From Coptis chinensis (taxonomy: Eukaryota; Streptophyta; Magnoliopsida; Ranunculales; Ranunculaceae), in assembly GCA_015680905.1 (NCBI GenBank), contig CM027378.1, forward strand, positions 38,289,001 through 38,353,000: DNA of 64,000 bases, given 5' to 3'. The notes beneath the pieces are model-generated. The model did no database searches and was not told the DNA's origin. It was given only the letters and a program-made list of their open reading frames with translations. Positions 35,656-48,314 of the stretch are shown piece after piece. The position numbers and the translations under genes are program-made. Position 1 is the stretch's first letter, and every line of letters starts with the position of its first letter.

Positions 35656-38600
35656 TATATAATAAAGCAGCTTGGTTTTTTATGTGTTTATATCAAGCAG
35701 TCAGGGAGAAAATAGTTTTGGGTGATCCTACAGCCATGAACCACTTTCTTTTAAGAGTCCTACTTATTAAAAATTCCCAAAAGAAAAACTGTAAATAAAA
35801 AAGAAAAAGTTCGCCAAAAGAAAAAGTGGAAAACCCTTTCTTTCTTTCACTTTTTCCTATTCCACACGAGTTCGCCAACCACAGAGCACATAGTTGAATA
35901 GCAATTTTAGCTAGAGTGTTGTGACACTATGTTCAATTTTCTAAATTTATTTGTATTAGTGTTCTAGAGTGAACATGCATTGAAATTTCTACTAACCATT
36001 TTATCATGTAGCTTTATGGCCGGTTTAGTTCCAGTATAACTCTATGTCTCTATATATTTAATTTTACAAAAGTTGAAAAAATGAATTGGAGGTACAGCTG
36101 ACATAATTTTATCAGTATTTTACTTTTCTAATGAATCTGTTGACTACTGAATTGGTTGGATTAGTTTTCTAGAAGTCCCATATATACTCCATTGAAAAAC
36201 CAGCTAGGTGAATATGGCATATTCCTCCAAGTATTAGCCTGCCTAACACGAACATTTAACTCGAACACAAACTACAATAACAAAGGTCAGCTTTCAAATT
36301 CGACAAGTACCATGTCATCATGAGTATCACCACTATCTTTTCTCTACTTAATATGTATCCTTTCTAGAGACATTTTTTAGAGAATTATTGTTAGGCACTT
36401 ATATGTTCTTCTTCCTACTTATTTTGGTATTTCACGTAAATTTTTCTTCTTCGTTCCTAATGATTTTGGTACTTGCATAAATTGATCTATTCAAATTCAA
36501 ATTATTGTAGGCAACCAATATGCACAACTATAAAATTCAGTATGTTCCCTTTTGTTTTGGTAAATCTTTGATGATCTATGATTTTGAACTTCCAGTTTTA
36601 ATGATTTTGACATTAGATATTATTTTAGATTTTTATTACTCATCACTGTCTTTGCTTCAGGACCTTTGAACGTATAGTGTTAGGCACGTTAGTACTTGAA
36701 GCCAGCACATGCATATGACTATGTACATTGATGTACCATAGTGCTCAAGCAATCACTTGATATTTGCTTTCCCAAGAGTCTTGACTTCGACTATTTGAAA
36801 TTGTTTGATAATGGTTACATACTATAGTTGCAATTATCTGAGATTTTCTTATTAGTTGTAAATTAGTTTGTTGTAAACATTATCTGTTTAGTTGTAAATC
36901 CTTTCCAACACATTTTTTGTCAATATCACTTGGATTCCATGTTCCTAAAAAACGTGTGTTTATTTCTCTAGGCCTCAAGTATAACATCAACTCATACCAT
37001 TTTTTGTCTCTAAACGTTGGGCATCTACCCTTAATTCTTATTTTGGATTGTTGCCTTATTTTGTTAAGCTCTCTTTCCTTTAACATTAACTATTGTGTGC
37101 AGGTGATCAAATCATTGTATTGCGGCCACAATGCAAGACCACAATGCCAATGTCCTGAGTAATATGTGTTGTTTGATATTTCTAATATAAATTTCAAATG
37201 CTTATATTGCAGTAATAGTAATTTTCATTTAGATATGAAGTCTTTATACTAACTTTAATTTTGTGGATTTTTTTTTGTTTGTTTATCGCTCTTTCCAATC
37301 AGGTTCCCTTCAATCTAATCATTCAGGTTCATTCAAGTATTTCATGTTCAAGCTCTTTGATATACTGTTACGATTAAAACTAATGTGTTTGGTGATGAAT
37401 GAAATGTGTGAGAACTGCTGCTCTTTCAAGTAAATTCAGTAGATACTATTTTATGTACATCTTTTTATAGATTATGTAGATTCTTTTACACATGGGAATC
37501 TATCTATTATGTATCTATCTATATCCTTACAAATCTCTAGATATCTTACGAGCTATATATAAAGTATGTCATTGTGCATCATCATGTGTGATCAGTGATG
37601 AGTACATATAGCATTTCTAGCAAGTCCATCTGTTGCTCCATTACATCCTTTGAAATTATGTATCGTTTAGTTTTTGGTTTGTTATAGTTAAAATTATAGC
37701 TAGAATATTTTATTGAGTCATGGCTATAACTTTCTTAATACATATATTTTTGGTCAAATTCGATGAGAGATTTCTGAAGGCGTAAGCAGAATCCAAGTTA
37801 GAATATAAGAACTTAGTGTTTTTCAGCTTGACAGTTTATATTTTTTGCTAGATTTCTGTTGGAAAGAGGTTTGGTTTATACAAAAAACCATCAATAAACC
37901 AATTATTAAAGTAATTAAGAAAAAGGTTCATTTTCAATATAGTTTGAAGGTTTTGAGTGTTGTATCATTGATTTCTAATATATAGTTCGTTTTTGTTACA
38001 GACACTTGAGTGATAGATTTTTATGAAAGAAAACCAAATGCACACATCATGCCAATTCTGCCAACAATGACAACCTTATTTTTTGGTCAATATTGAGACA
38101 ATAACTATATTTTGTTATAATAGATATTATGAAACCTAGAAGATGCTCCTGTTGAATGTATTTTTTCTTTTATTTTCTTTCTCACATATTTAGTTCTTAC
38201 ATTTTCTAAAAGTGTTGTATGTGTCAGAATATGTTCTCATGTTTTAATCAAAATGTTAACTCTATTTTTCCAAGTTTTTTCTATTGAATTAGGTGGATAT
38301 GTTTTAGTTAGTTACTTATGGGATTTATGGGATCCATGAGACTAATTGTTGCAAGTGAAAAATCCACATTATCAATATTGAAACTGAAGGTTTGTACATG
38401 CTCTGTCGCCGTTAAACTTAAAAAAATGATTGCATGACCTCAAAGATATAGCTTACTAACTGTTGAGTCATTGGTTTTATTAGAATGATCATGCATCATG
38501 TTTATTCTTAGATCGTGAGAGGCATGTTGTTTATTCTTGGGTTGAGGTTTCGCAACTGTGTGAAATACATTAGTCTGTTGCAATAACATGGGATTTGAAG

Positions 38601-38814
38601 CACTTGTGGGTGCATCACTTATGGGCATATTGTCGTGTGAAATTGAGTATGCATGACGCACAATATTTCAATTCAATTAAATGTAAAAAAGTAGTGGAAA
38701 CACTCTTGATTTCTCTCCAATAAAATTGGGGCTAAAATAATAAATTGTCGCGGTTTTATTTTGCTAGATTCACCCATAATGACTCGAGTGGCATAGCTAC
38801 GGTTTAAATTCTAG
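35656..38814 (+). mobile_element. Helitron C, non-autonomous
   Basis: It starts TATATAATAAAGCAGCTTGG, clearly related to the Helitron B start but lacking the leading TC. It ends GTGGC-ATA-GCTAC (38789-38801, one G:T pair), then CTAG at 38811-38814. No transposition gene is present. A short exon-like piece at 37103-37162 (VIKSLYCGHNARPQCQCPE then stop) follows a TGTGCAG acceptor-like site and is unidentified. The remainder is AT-rich without visible genes. Confidence 0.75.
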
Positions 38815-39160
38815 TCTATATAACAAAGAAGGGTGGAGTGGGTGGACAAATTCCACCTCACAAGGTGATACCTAGTTGTGCCACCCCTAATCCTAGCAAC
38901 TCAAATGTTTTTCTGGGGTGAGTTAACAAGTTTTTTTGAGTGAGTTTAAAAAATTTTCTCACCTCACCCACCCCACCCAAAAAAGGCCTGGACTATTTTT
39001 GGGTTGAATTTTTATGGGTTGTTGCGCTCTGGAAACATGAGTAGAGGGGATCTTGGCGTCGGGGGCACCGGGCGTATGATTTGTACCATACAGGGGGCGG
39101 ATGCACGTCGGGGCGCTGAAGGCACACATATTTGTACCGTACGGCACGGGCAAATACTAG
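38815..39160 (+). mobile_element. Helitron D, 346-bp minimal Helitron
   Basis: It begins TCTATATAACAAAG directly after the CTAG of C. It ends GTACCGTACGGCACGGG, six bases and CTAG (39157-39160), followed by T. The end hairpin is related to that of Helitron A (both contain ACGGCACGGG). It is too short to code for anything and resembles other small non-autonomous Helitrons. Confidence 0.8.
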
Positions 39161-42100
39161 TTTACCACAAAAAAATGTATTTTTGGTTGGAATGATTTCT
39201 TGTGACGGGGAAGGTCGTTTAAACGAGAAGTCTATTTTTGTTACAAGGCAAGTAGACAACTATTTCTTTTGCCCATCCTCTTTCTATGTTCATGTTTTAT
39301 TATTGTCAATTAGTCATGAATATTAATGTTTGGGATGAGTACAAAGTGGCAGGCTGAACTGTTTTTTTTTGGCTAACCAATTACTGGCAGTGTATGGAAG
39401 TAGGACTCATTGTTAGATGGATTAATTATGGATTTAATACTAATTTTCTAATTTGGATATAGTTCAGTCAGGTGATCAGTTGTTCTTTAACTCTTTAACA
39501 GAAAAATTTGGTGTAAAGGAACACTATCAACGCAATGATATATTTATATAAGTAAAATCTCTCATCAGTGTGATTTCTGACTAATTAGATTCTTGTCTGA
39601 GAATTTCAGAAAATAGATACTTGTAAGACACCAAACCATGAGTCAAACTTCCTACGTGCTCACTAAAATAGAGGGATTTCATGATGCATATATTCATTGT
39701 AAAGTTTGTTTGTTTTTTTCCAGCGTTGAGCAATCGGGAGGTCAGCGTGTGCGTCTTAACTTACAAAAACTAACCCAGTATTCCTTTTTCCCAGGCTAGG
39801 TTAATTTTAGTTAATTATTAATCATAACTTATCTGTGTGATTCTTGTTTAGGGTTTATGAAATCAATAATGCTACTTAGAGTCTTAGACAGGTGGTAGGA
39901 GTTAAGGGACACAATCCAAGTGGTCACTACTTGGCCGCATCGAAGGTGTCTGATTTCTTTCTACCTGCCTAGATTTTTCCAAAGAAAAAAAATTATATTT
40001 GTCATTTTATAGTTGAACCGGGAAATTATGGATTACAGTTTTTAACATAACTTGCCCAACTAATTTTCTCATTGAACACTTTCGAAATATCTCAATTAGT
40101 AGAGTACACCATAATTAACATGAGCTTTAAAATTGGACCAACTTTTTTTCTACCACTAAATACCCTTGATAAAATATTGAAACAAATTATTCATTGCCTC
40201 TAAAAATGGACTATTTCGTCATTTCAATTTTTACTACCGTTTATACACTTAACTTAACATAGGAAAAAGAAGGCGTTTGTGTAAATTCAAGTAAAAAACC
40301 AAATGCACGTAATATATGAATTATACGCCTATATTAATTATTCATAATTTAGACTTTAATTACCATAAATACATTATGCTCCTTTCCCCTTCGTCTCCCC
40401 TCTTTTGGTTTAAAAAAAAATGCAACAAAAGTCAAGTTTCTCACTCCAATCTCATCGGCTTCTATTCAGATTTGGGTGCTCTCTTGGTTCCAATTACACA
40501 ACAAGAAAAGAAGGTAAAAAATGATCAATCAATCCATAATCAACAAAACACAAACCAATTTCAGTTGAGTAAGAAGAAACGTCTCACACTCTATCAAATA
40601 AATTTTTTTTATGGGTATATCCAATTTCTCCACTCTCTTTCTCTGTTAAAATTTTGCATCTGTTATGAGTATGTATTTAATATTCAATATTTGGTTTGGT
40701 CTGATTAAGTGTGTGAATCTTTCTCAGGCGGGTGGCTGCAACCGTGGTTGATTTCTACATTACTACGTTTGCTCTAGCGGTAAGTCAAATTGACTTTATC
40801 TCTACTTTGTCATTACCTGCAAGCACACTCAAAGGTTATCTGTTGTTTTTTCTTGTAAGTGTGGAACTGAACCACCCATTGGGCTAGCATGGGAGGATAT
40901 ACTCAAAGGTTTTCGTTTTATTTATTTCAATTTTGTCAATTTCTTTGTTTCCCTTTGCTCTTGAATTTTACTTATAAAAAGAGTGTTTCTCTAATTCTCT
41001 TTGCTATGTTAGAAATAATTTCATTAGTAAAGGTAGTTATATATCCAACGACATTTGATTCAATCCAAGGAAAAACAACTTGCCCATCTGACCATGAGGT
41101 CATCTAACATAAAACCTTTGCAATAGATTGGTGAAAATCTCTTGAAAAATAGTTGCCTAAATATTATAGGCTATACGTAACATATTTACTCAACGTAGAG
41201 AATTTGGCTTCAAAGATAATATCAGTCCAGCAATAGATTCCAACATATTGCATGAAAAGTTTAGTAATCTCCAGAAGCTAAGTTTTTAGCAAGCCTCCCA
41301 CAAACACCCTTTGCCAATTAAAGAATGAGAAGAAGAAGAAGATCTAAAGCTCTCCGGCTAAATAACAACCCTGAAACAGTGTTGGAGGGTCTCATCTTTT
41401 ACTTTTAGACTTTTGTTGAAAGTAGCTTATAGTTTCAGCTTTCAAACATACACAGCTTTGAGAATGTTCTTATTGTTTATACTGTTAGTTGTTTGTTCTA
41501 GATACATGCATAATGAAGAATGTCATGCATAATGAAGAATGTCGTGGAGGTCGTGCCTGTTGTACATAGCAAGTGTTTAACGAACTGCGAGGTTCCTTTG
41601 ATTATTTACAGTAGTGTAGTTTAGATTATTTGTATTTTTAAATCAAAAGATGAATACCATAGGTTATCAGTTCTTATTTCGCTCAAAAGAATTGATGTGC
41701 TTGCTAGGATGGAAAAATTAGGCATAACATATATGCTCACATATGTTTGCTTGAGGAGTGGTATTGTTTTAGGGGTTGTTGATGTTGTTTTCTCTATGTT
41801 GTAGGGGTCTCAACAACAGTACTAGAGTTGATGGTAGTAACTGTTGAGGGTGGATTTGGAGGAGGGTGTAGCAACTGGTGCAATAGCAAAACTACGGATA
41901 TATATATATTACGTATTTCTAATTTGCTTAATCAAACACAATGATAGTTTTCTTAGCTTTTGTTGGGGAGACGAGGAATGAAATCTCTAATTCTTCTTCT
42001 TATGATTATATTTTTGGTTTCAATATTGGTTTTCTACTTTTCTTGGTTTCATTTTTCGTACTGCCACCACCAAACGCAAGTTGCCAAAGGAAGAACCAAT

Positions 42101-45100
42101 AACTGCTGGGTTTCACATTCCCGACACGACAACTTAAGAACAGGATGGCCTTCTTATTGCTCAATCTTTCATGGTAAAGCCAATTGCATGTGCAATTTAT
42201 CTTTCCATACCCCGCCACACACACACACACACACTTAGCCACCACCACTAACAAGTTTTGCCAGTTCTGACATGTCCGCCCAGTTCTTTGTAAATTAATC
42301 CAATCTAAGACTCTTTTTTCCTTCCTTATCTACTAGAACTTTAGGAAAAGCTTGGAAGCTACTTGCTATGAATGAAGGAATGCCTTCTTAGGCCGTAAGA
42401 TCATTGGTTTAAGAGCTACTTCGCTTCTCGCTAACTGCCTATATGCTTAGCTAATTGACTCGGGTATTCCCATTGCTTAAGGTATTTGATTACCAAACCA
42501 ACTGTTGCCACACATCTAGCTACAAAGAAAGACAGAAGACATTGTCATTGTGAAGTAGAAGACAGAAGATTCTATCATCATATTGCCACTAGTTGTTACA
42601 CAGCTAATTAGCCTCTGAGAGAAAGAAGATTCTATTCCCTCGCCCTCCCATTCACTCATTCATTATTCACCTATGACTCTGGATTTTTCATTAATTAACT
42701 GATTGCTTCTTTGGGAGTTCTTAAAGTATGACATATCTCAATTGTTGTGGTGATTGATGATGGATTACGTGCAATTGAATACAAAAAATTTATTGCCAAA
42801 ATGAGTAGTTTACTCAAAAGAAGTGATGTGTTTGTTGGGATGGCAAATTAGGCACATATGTTCACATATATTTTCAAGGGAAGGTAACATTAGGATGTAT
42901 AGTAACTACGTATTCTTTATATGATATAAAATTTATTATAACCACATGTTATTTGTGCTTTTCTGGTGTTTATTTATGCAAAATTTGCCAATTCATCGGT
43001 TGGATCGCGTAAGAGATGGAGAGATAAAAGAGGAAAGTAGTATACTACTATCTTTTTCACCATTCCTTCTCTCTTCATGGTATTTTTTTTTTCCCTTTTA
43101 TCTTCTTTTTATTATTTATTTGTTTGTTTCTTATTGTCTGAGTTATAAAGGGCTCACGATTTAACTCACTTGCATATATGCTTACATCTCTGTTTGATTG
43201 TCTTATTTATTTATTTATTTTTCTTAAGGTTTTATTGGCGCTGCAAAGTTCATATGTGATTCGAAGTTCCCTACTAAGTTAAATTGTTACTCAAAAGTTC
43301 ACTCCATTAACAGGTGTGCAATATCGCCATTAGCTACGTTCATAGACTCAATTTCTCTTTTTTATATACTACTATTTATTGGATTTCATTATTACAACTC
43401 TTATGGTACATTGCCCTTCACATGCATTCTGATAGTATGGATGTGGATAAGTTGTATGGCCATATACTGTCACACACATTGAACGTTAAGGATGGCATGG
43501 TTAAGGCCTTTGTGTTTTAACTGGTTAAATGCTCCTAAGTAATATCTTCGTCAATATGGCAGTCTAAATCCAATCCAAAGATGTCAGACTGTTAAATTTG
43601 TGTAATTAGAATTTGCATTTGGCTTTTGTTCCCTTGGATATAAAGAGATTGGAAGATGATTGCATGGAAATTTGAAACTAATAACACTATATTTGGATAT
43701 ATGTTCTCCGAGTCTATGTAGGGTACTTAGATCAGAAATTAATGAAAAAAATTACATAACGGTTCGGGCTTCAATTCTCAATTAGGATATTGAATTTTCA
43801 ATTGGGTGTCTTCTTTCTGTGTTTCCTATTTGTTTTTCTTTCAATGGAATCTTTAACCTAGAGAATGTGTGCCACTTTATGTTGCTTGCCAGAATGTGTA
43901 CTCTTTTTCATTTTCGATGATTTCTAATAGATGATGTCCTTGAGTAGGTGAGTCGCTTTGGTTTGTGATCAATGCGAGAATTTCGTGTATTACATACTTC
44001 TAGAATTTTATTTGAGATATGAGATATTACGTACAATCTTTTGTTCTCAATTTTGAATTTTGTCTACATCTATCTGATTTTTCTAAGTGCAGAGTAATCA
44101 TTCCTGGATTAGTAATACATACATTGAATTGTTTGGTTTCTTCAATATCAATGTTACAAATTATTTCATGTTGTCAAATTTCACTTTAAAGTTTTTCAGT
44201 TGAACTAATGTGTTATGATGTTATCTAAAGGAGGTGCCATGATGTTATTTAAATCAGCTCAAAGAGGTGCGTGTTTGCATTGCTGGAGTGAGGTGACACT
44301 GTTCAAAGGTATTTTTGTTATTTAAGGTCATATATATATATTCACTCACTCATATTTCATAAAAGTTGGAATTATATTTCAACTTTTGCTACTCAATCTA
44401 TTTAAGGAGTTTAGAGGATAATTAAGGGGTCCTTCATACATATGTCCCCCCTCCCCCGCTGCAATAAATATTCCCATATGACTATCTGAAGGCTATCATA
44501 AGCTTGTTATTGTTATAGTTGTGTGTAATTTATATATGTTACATGTGTTATATATTGAATGGTATTAGGCTTTGATATGATCGCCCAAATATTTGCAACA
44601 ATGAGAGTTTACCTGTAACTCCTTGGCACCCATTTTACGGGGATTCAAGTCAATGGACTGAAGTAGAATTCGGTTTGAATGAATATGTTTGCTAAGTATC
44701 ACTTCAAGATTGGTCTTCCAATTCACATATAAGTTTGTTTTGACTCTTGAGAAGGTTTTATGTTGCTTTTAGAAAGCTTAGTCCGTATATATGCTTCTGA
44801 AGCTGGAATGATGTTGCTTTTACAACGTTGATATAATGATATGGGCATGATGACACCTAATGAACTTACTTCTCATATTTAAGCAAAAAAAAATTAATTA
44901 AGTGTGTGTTGGTCATGATGTGAAGGGAATGGACGTCCATAGTATTTGAGCTTGAACTACTATGATACAAATATATATTAGAAATTCATAAGGTATACCC
45001 CTCCACAACTTATTTAGTAAGTTATTAGTAGAATACTTTGCAAGCTATTGATTGAATAAATACTCAATTACTGGGCTATCGCAGGGCTTAATCACTGATT

Positions 45101-45261
45101 GATACAGTGGTGTTTAATTGAAGATCCTTAATTTAACTTTTTTATGTGGTTCTTCTTTGGAATTTCTCCGCTTTTTGTACTCATAGCCAAACCTGCCTTA
45201 TGAATATGGTTTTGTTTCTGAATTTGGTGTTTTCTTATTATTATAATTTACAACTATGCAG
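39161..45261. other. 6 kb without a recognisable gene
   Basis: AT-rich throughout. Notable items are a 20-bp-unit tandem near 41507-41545 (ATGCATAATGAAGAATGTC twice), a (CA)n run at 42217-42235 and a TTTA run near 43202-43222. The sequence may be the left part of the Helitron that ends at 47620, or the promoter and introns of the UPL3 fragment. Neither can be shown. Confidence 0.35.
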
Positions 45262-45868
45262 TCGATACAAACTCTGAAGAAGACATCCCAAGAACACTCG
45301 ACTACCTGTTTACAAGCAGTAGGCACTTATGGCCGTGCTATCTTATCTTGACTTCTTCTCTACTAGTGTTTAGGTAATTGTAAATATTATAGTACATTGC
45401 TTGGTTAATTAATTGTATTATGTGGTAAGGCCAATTTGCCTCTCTTTTGTTTGTTCTTTATTAATATTTCACTATTTTCATTGTCGTATTTAAACGAGTA
45501 GCTAGCATTATCTATTGCTGCAAATTTGTGATAGAAACTCCCTTAAGATGCAGCTGATTTTGTTATGGAATTTGCGCCTTTACTTACAAACCTTTTTCAG
45601 TATCATGACTCAAAGGCAATGTTGCCTATATCCAAGCTTCAAAGTTCAAGTCATCATTTTTTATTCTTTGTCTTATGATATGTGTAACATTTTGCAGGTG
45701 TTGGAGCATGCTTCTGTTTGTTTGACTCGAATAATTGAGGCATTTGCATCATCACCTAAGAAATTAGATGAACTTTGCAATCACGGTCTGGTTGAGCAAG
45801 CTGACTATTTGGTTTACATCACTAATTCAGGAGGTGGTCGGGCATCTCTCAGCAGCCCTACATACATG
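45262..45868 (+). pseudogene. UPL3/KAKTUS HECT ubiquitin ligase fragment
   Basis: Three pieces follow the plant UPL3/UPL4 armadillo-repeat region in order. From 45262, after a GCAG acceptor, TLKKTSQEHSTTCLQA then, one frame over, ALMAVLSYLDFFSTSV. From about 45503, ALSIAANL, two stops, KLP, a stop, then DAADFVMEFAPLLTNLFQYH. From 45698 to 45868, VLEHASVCLTRIIEAFASSP, KKLDELCNHGLV and NSGGGRASLSSPTYM, bounded by TTTTGCAG and GGTATAC. Intact UPL3 is a HECT E3 ligase of the ubiquitin pathway; the HECT domain is not here. Introns are kept, at least three stops and one shift are present, so it is a pseudogene, possibly captured by the Helitron ending at 47620. Confidence 0.85.
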
Positions 45869-47593
45869 GTATACGCAAATTCAAGTATTTGTATTAATTA
45901 CTCAATTAGTAGACATTGTGTGACGCTCTTCGGTCTGCAGTTGCCGAAATAGTTAGAGGCTTAATTTCATATATATTTTCTAGGTTCCGTGAGTCACATA
46001 CAACTATTTAAAGAATAACATACTTATCTTGGGTTCATGACAATATTGGTTTATTTTTCATTTTGCTTCTTTTTGAATGCACGTACTCTTCTGTGAAATT
46101 TGTCACGGTAGACGAAATCAGTATTCAATTACTTTGTATAAATATCTTTAATGGATGGATCACAAGTTCTCCTTGAAGTGACATGAACACTTTCAAGGAT
46201 ATATGTATATACCCTACTGACGGTTAAGAAGAGAAGTGGTGAAGGATATATTATCATTGGTTTCCTTCACTCCTTGACTTGTTGCTCAAGTTGTGGCTAT
46301 GATAGAAAATTAGATAGAGTATGACTATATATCTTCCCAAAGCAAGCTCTATAAATCATATCATTTTTTACCAACTATAGTTACAACTTATTATTTACGT
46401 TGATATCCAAGTTGGTGGAATAGTTTTATCTATAGGTGTCAATGTTTGACATAGCACACCGGTTTTGCATGCCTAGCCCAATGAGAAGGATAGTATTTCG
46501 CAAACCATCAAGAGTAGCAAGGCTATTATTGAATGCTATTTCCGTTATTAAGATTCTATTTCGGTTTTTGCGGAAGTCTGGGGAATTGACGTGCTTTATA
46601 CCATAGCACTTTTGAGTGTTCAAAACCTCAAAACATTGCCAAACTAATAGACACTACAACAATAATCTTAGTCAATAAAACTAAAGTAGTTACTATCAAG
46701 TAATTCCCACTTTCTAAAGGTCTTCCTTCAACTGAATCAGCTGTCATAGTTGGTGCACTAGCTCTATACATATAGTTGTTGCATCTGCTGCCATGTTATT
46801 GTTGTTGTTTAGCTTTGTCTTTTTTCATCTATTACAATCACTTGCTTATGACACTAACTTCTTTGTTTATATTTTCTTTTAGTAAGCCCAATGGAACATT
46901 CCTCACCAACTTTGGAATGTGTACTGTTCTCTTATCGAGTTAAGGCTACATAGAAATGATGGGATATGATTGGTGTAAACGCTTCATTGGTACTACTGTA
47001 GGAATGGTGTCAACGCTTCATTTATAATGCATAATTGTTTACAGGATGAAGATATATATTATAGGAATGTTCGAAATGAATGAAGAACTAGTTTTAAAAT
47101 TACACTATTGAATCTTTTAGCCTCACTGTTGGTCCATATATGCTAAAGTGTGGAGAACTTGACTAAAGGGGTTAATCTGCATAGCTTGGGTGAATGAAAT
47201 ATCAAAGATGGTTTTGAACACATCAGTTGCTGAAACTTCTAATTCTTATTTCGGACACAAATGGATGGCAAGATGGAGCTCAATGTCTGTTCTTTTTCTC
47301 TTTTGTTCTCAGGGATATGAAGATACAAATTATTATCTTCTACATTGACATAACTTTTATTTTACTTTCTAATTAATCGATATGTGACTTTTAATTCTTT
47401 TTGCCAAGACCTTCATACTTCACATAAACATAGATGTTATTGAAATTAATATATTCAAATTGAAATATCACTACTATATTTTGTTTTATTGATTGTTTTC
47501 TAATACCTAATCCCGATTTGTCACTCAATTTTCTCCAAATTTAACCAATTTTATTTATCAAGTATACATTTTAGCACATCTTGGCAAGTGATG
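45869..47593. other. no gene seen
   Basis: AT-rich sequence between the UPL3 fragment and the next Helitron 3' end. Further UPL3 exons were looked for and not found. Confidence 0.35.
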
Positions 47594-47620
47594 ACGTGCA
47601 TGCACGTGCACTTTTGCTAG
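47594..47620 (+). other. Helitron E 3' terminus with 14-bp palindrome
   Basis: ACGTGCATGCACGT (47594-47607) is a perfect palindrome, followed by nine bases and CTAG (47617-47620), then T. This fits a Helitron 3' end of a family different from A-D. The 5' end was not identified. Confidence 0.7.
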
Positions 47621-47949
47621 TAAGTATAATCCAAATCCAATCAGGTTTATTTTCAACAAGAATATAATGTTATGCTTAGGCTCTTAGTAGATTCACGACA
47701 AGTCGACGATCAGTAAGTACAAAATTGTTTCTGATGATGGTATAGTTGATAATGTTTGCTATCTAGGCTCTATGTAACTGTTTTCAAAAAAGGAGGTGGA
47801 GTGGTGGAGAAGTGGGCCTCATTGCGATACGACCCTCAACTTTATAAGTGAGTGTTCTACGTCAGAGTGGGCGATCGAGTGGCCCAATTTTCTCCGGTTT
47901 GCACTGTGAAAATCACACGTTTCGCTTTCGTCTTTGGCATGGATGCTTA
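47621..47949. other. spacer between Helitron E and the PIF/Harbinger element
   Basis: No coding. TTA at 47947-47949 is the left target duplication of the PIF/Harbinger element. Confidence 0.4.
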
Positions 47950-48099
47950 AAGCATATTTAGGAGAGAAACCAAGAAAACACCAAATTTTTTAACCAAACC
48001 AAACACCAAACCAAAAAAACACCAACCAACTTTAGGAGAAACATCAAATTTTTTACATCAAATGACGCGGTTTTGGATAAACTACGCCATATAGCCCAT

Positions 48100-48178
48100 G
48101 CGGTTTTCTCAAAACCGCGCCATTGATGGTTTTCTCAAAGCCTAAGCGCACGCAGTTTTCCAGAAACCGCGCGGTTTT
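48100..48178. repeat. left subterminal CCGCGCGGTTTT palindromes
   Basis: GCGGTTTT-CTC-AAAACCGC at 48100-48118 is a perfect hairpin. AAACCGCGCGGTTTT at 48164-48178 is a second. Equivalent motifs lie at the right end (about 51081-51096 and 51152-51167). Confidence 0.8.
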
Positions 48179-48314
48179 CTAGAAACCGTGTGCTATAATA
48201 TTTTAACTCTCTTAATCCTGCGTGGTTCTTTTCATTTTTCATGTTCCCTCTAATCTTAAACTCATCTCCTTAGCAAAAAAAAAAAAAAACTACCGAAACT
48301 CTTGTCGATTTTTC

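Noticed and set aside
38852..38875. CACCT-CACA-AGGTG hairpin followed by CTAG inside Helitron D
   Set aside because: Only four bases separate stem and CTAG, and it would make a 61-bp element. It may be a degraded nested end but is not supported.
39161..45261. Intact host gene in the 6-kb gap
   Set aside because: No frame on either strand gives conserved sequence. The 130-residue ORF at 40316 is low-complexity and lacks family resemblance.
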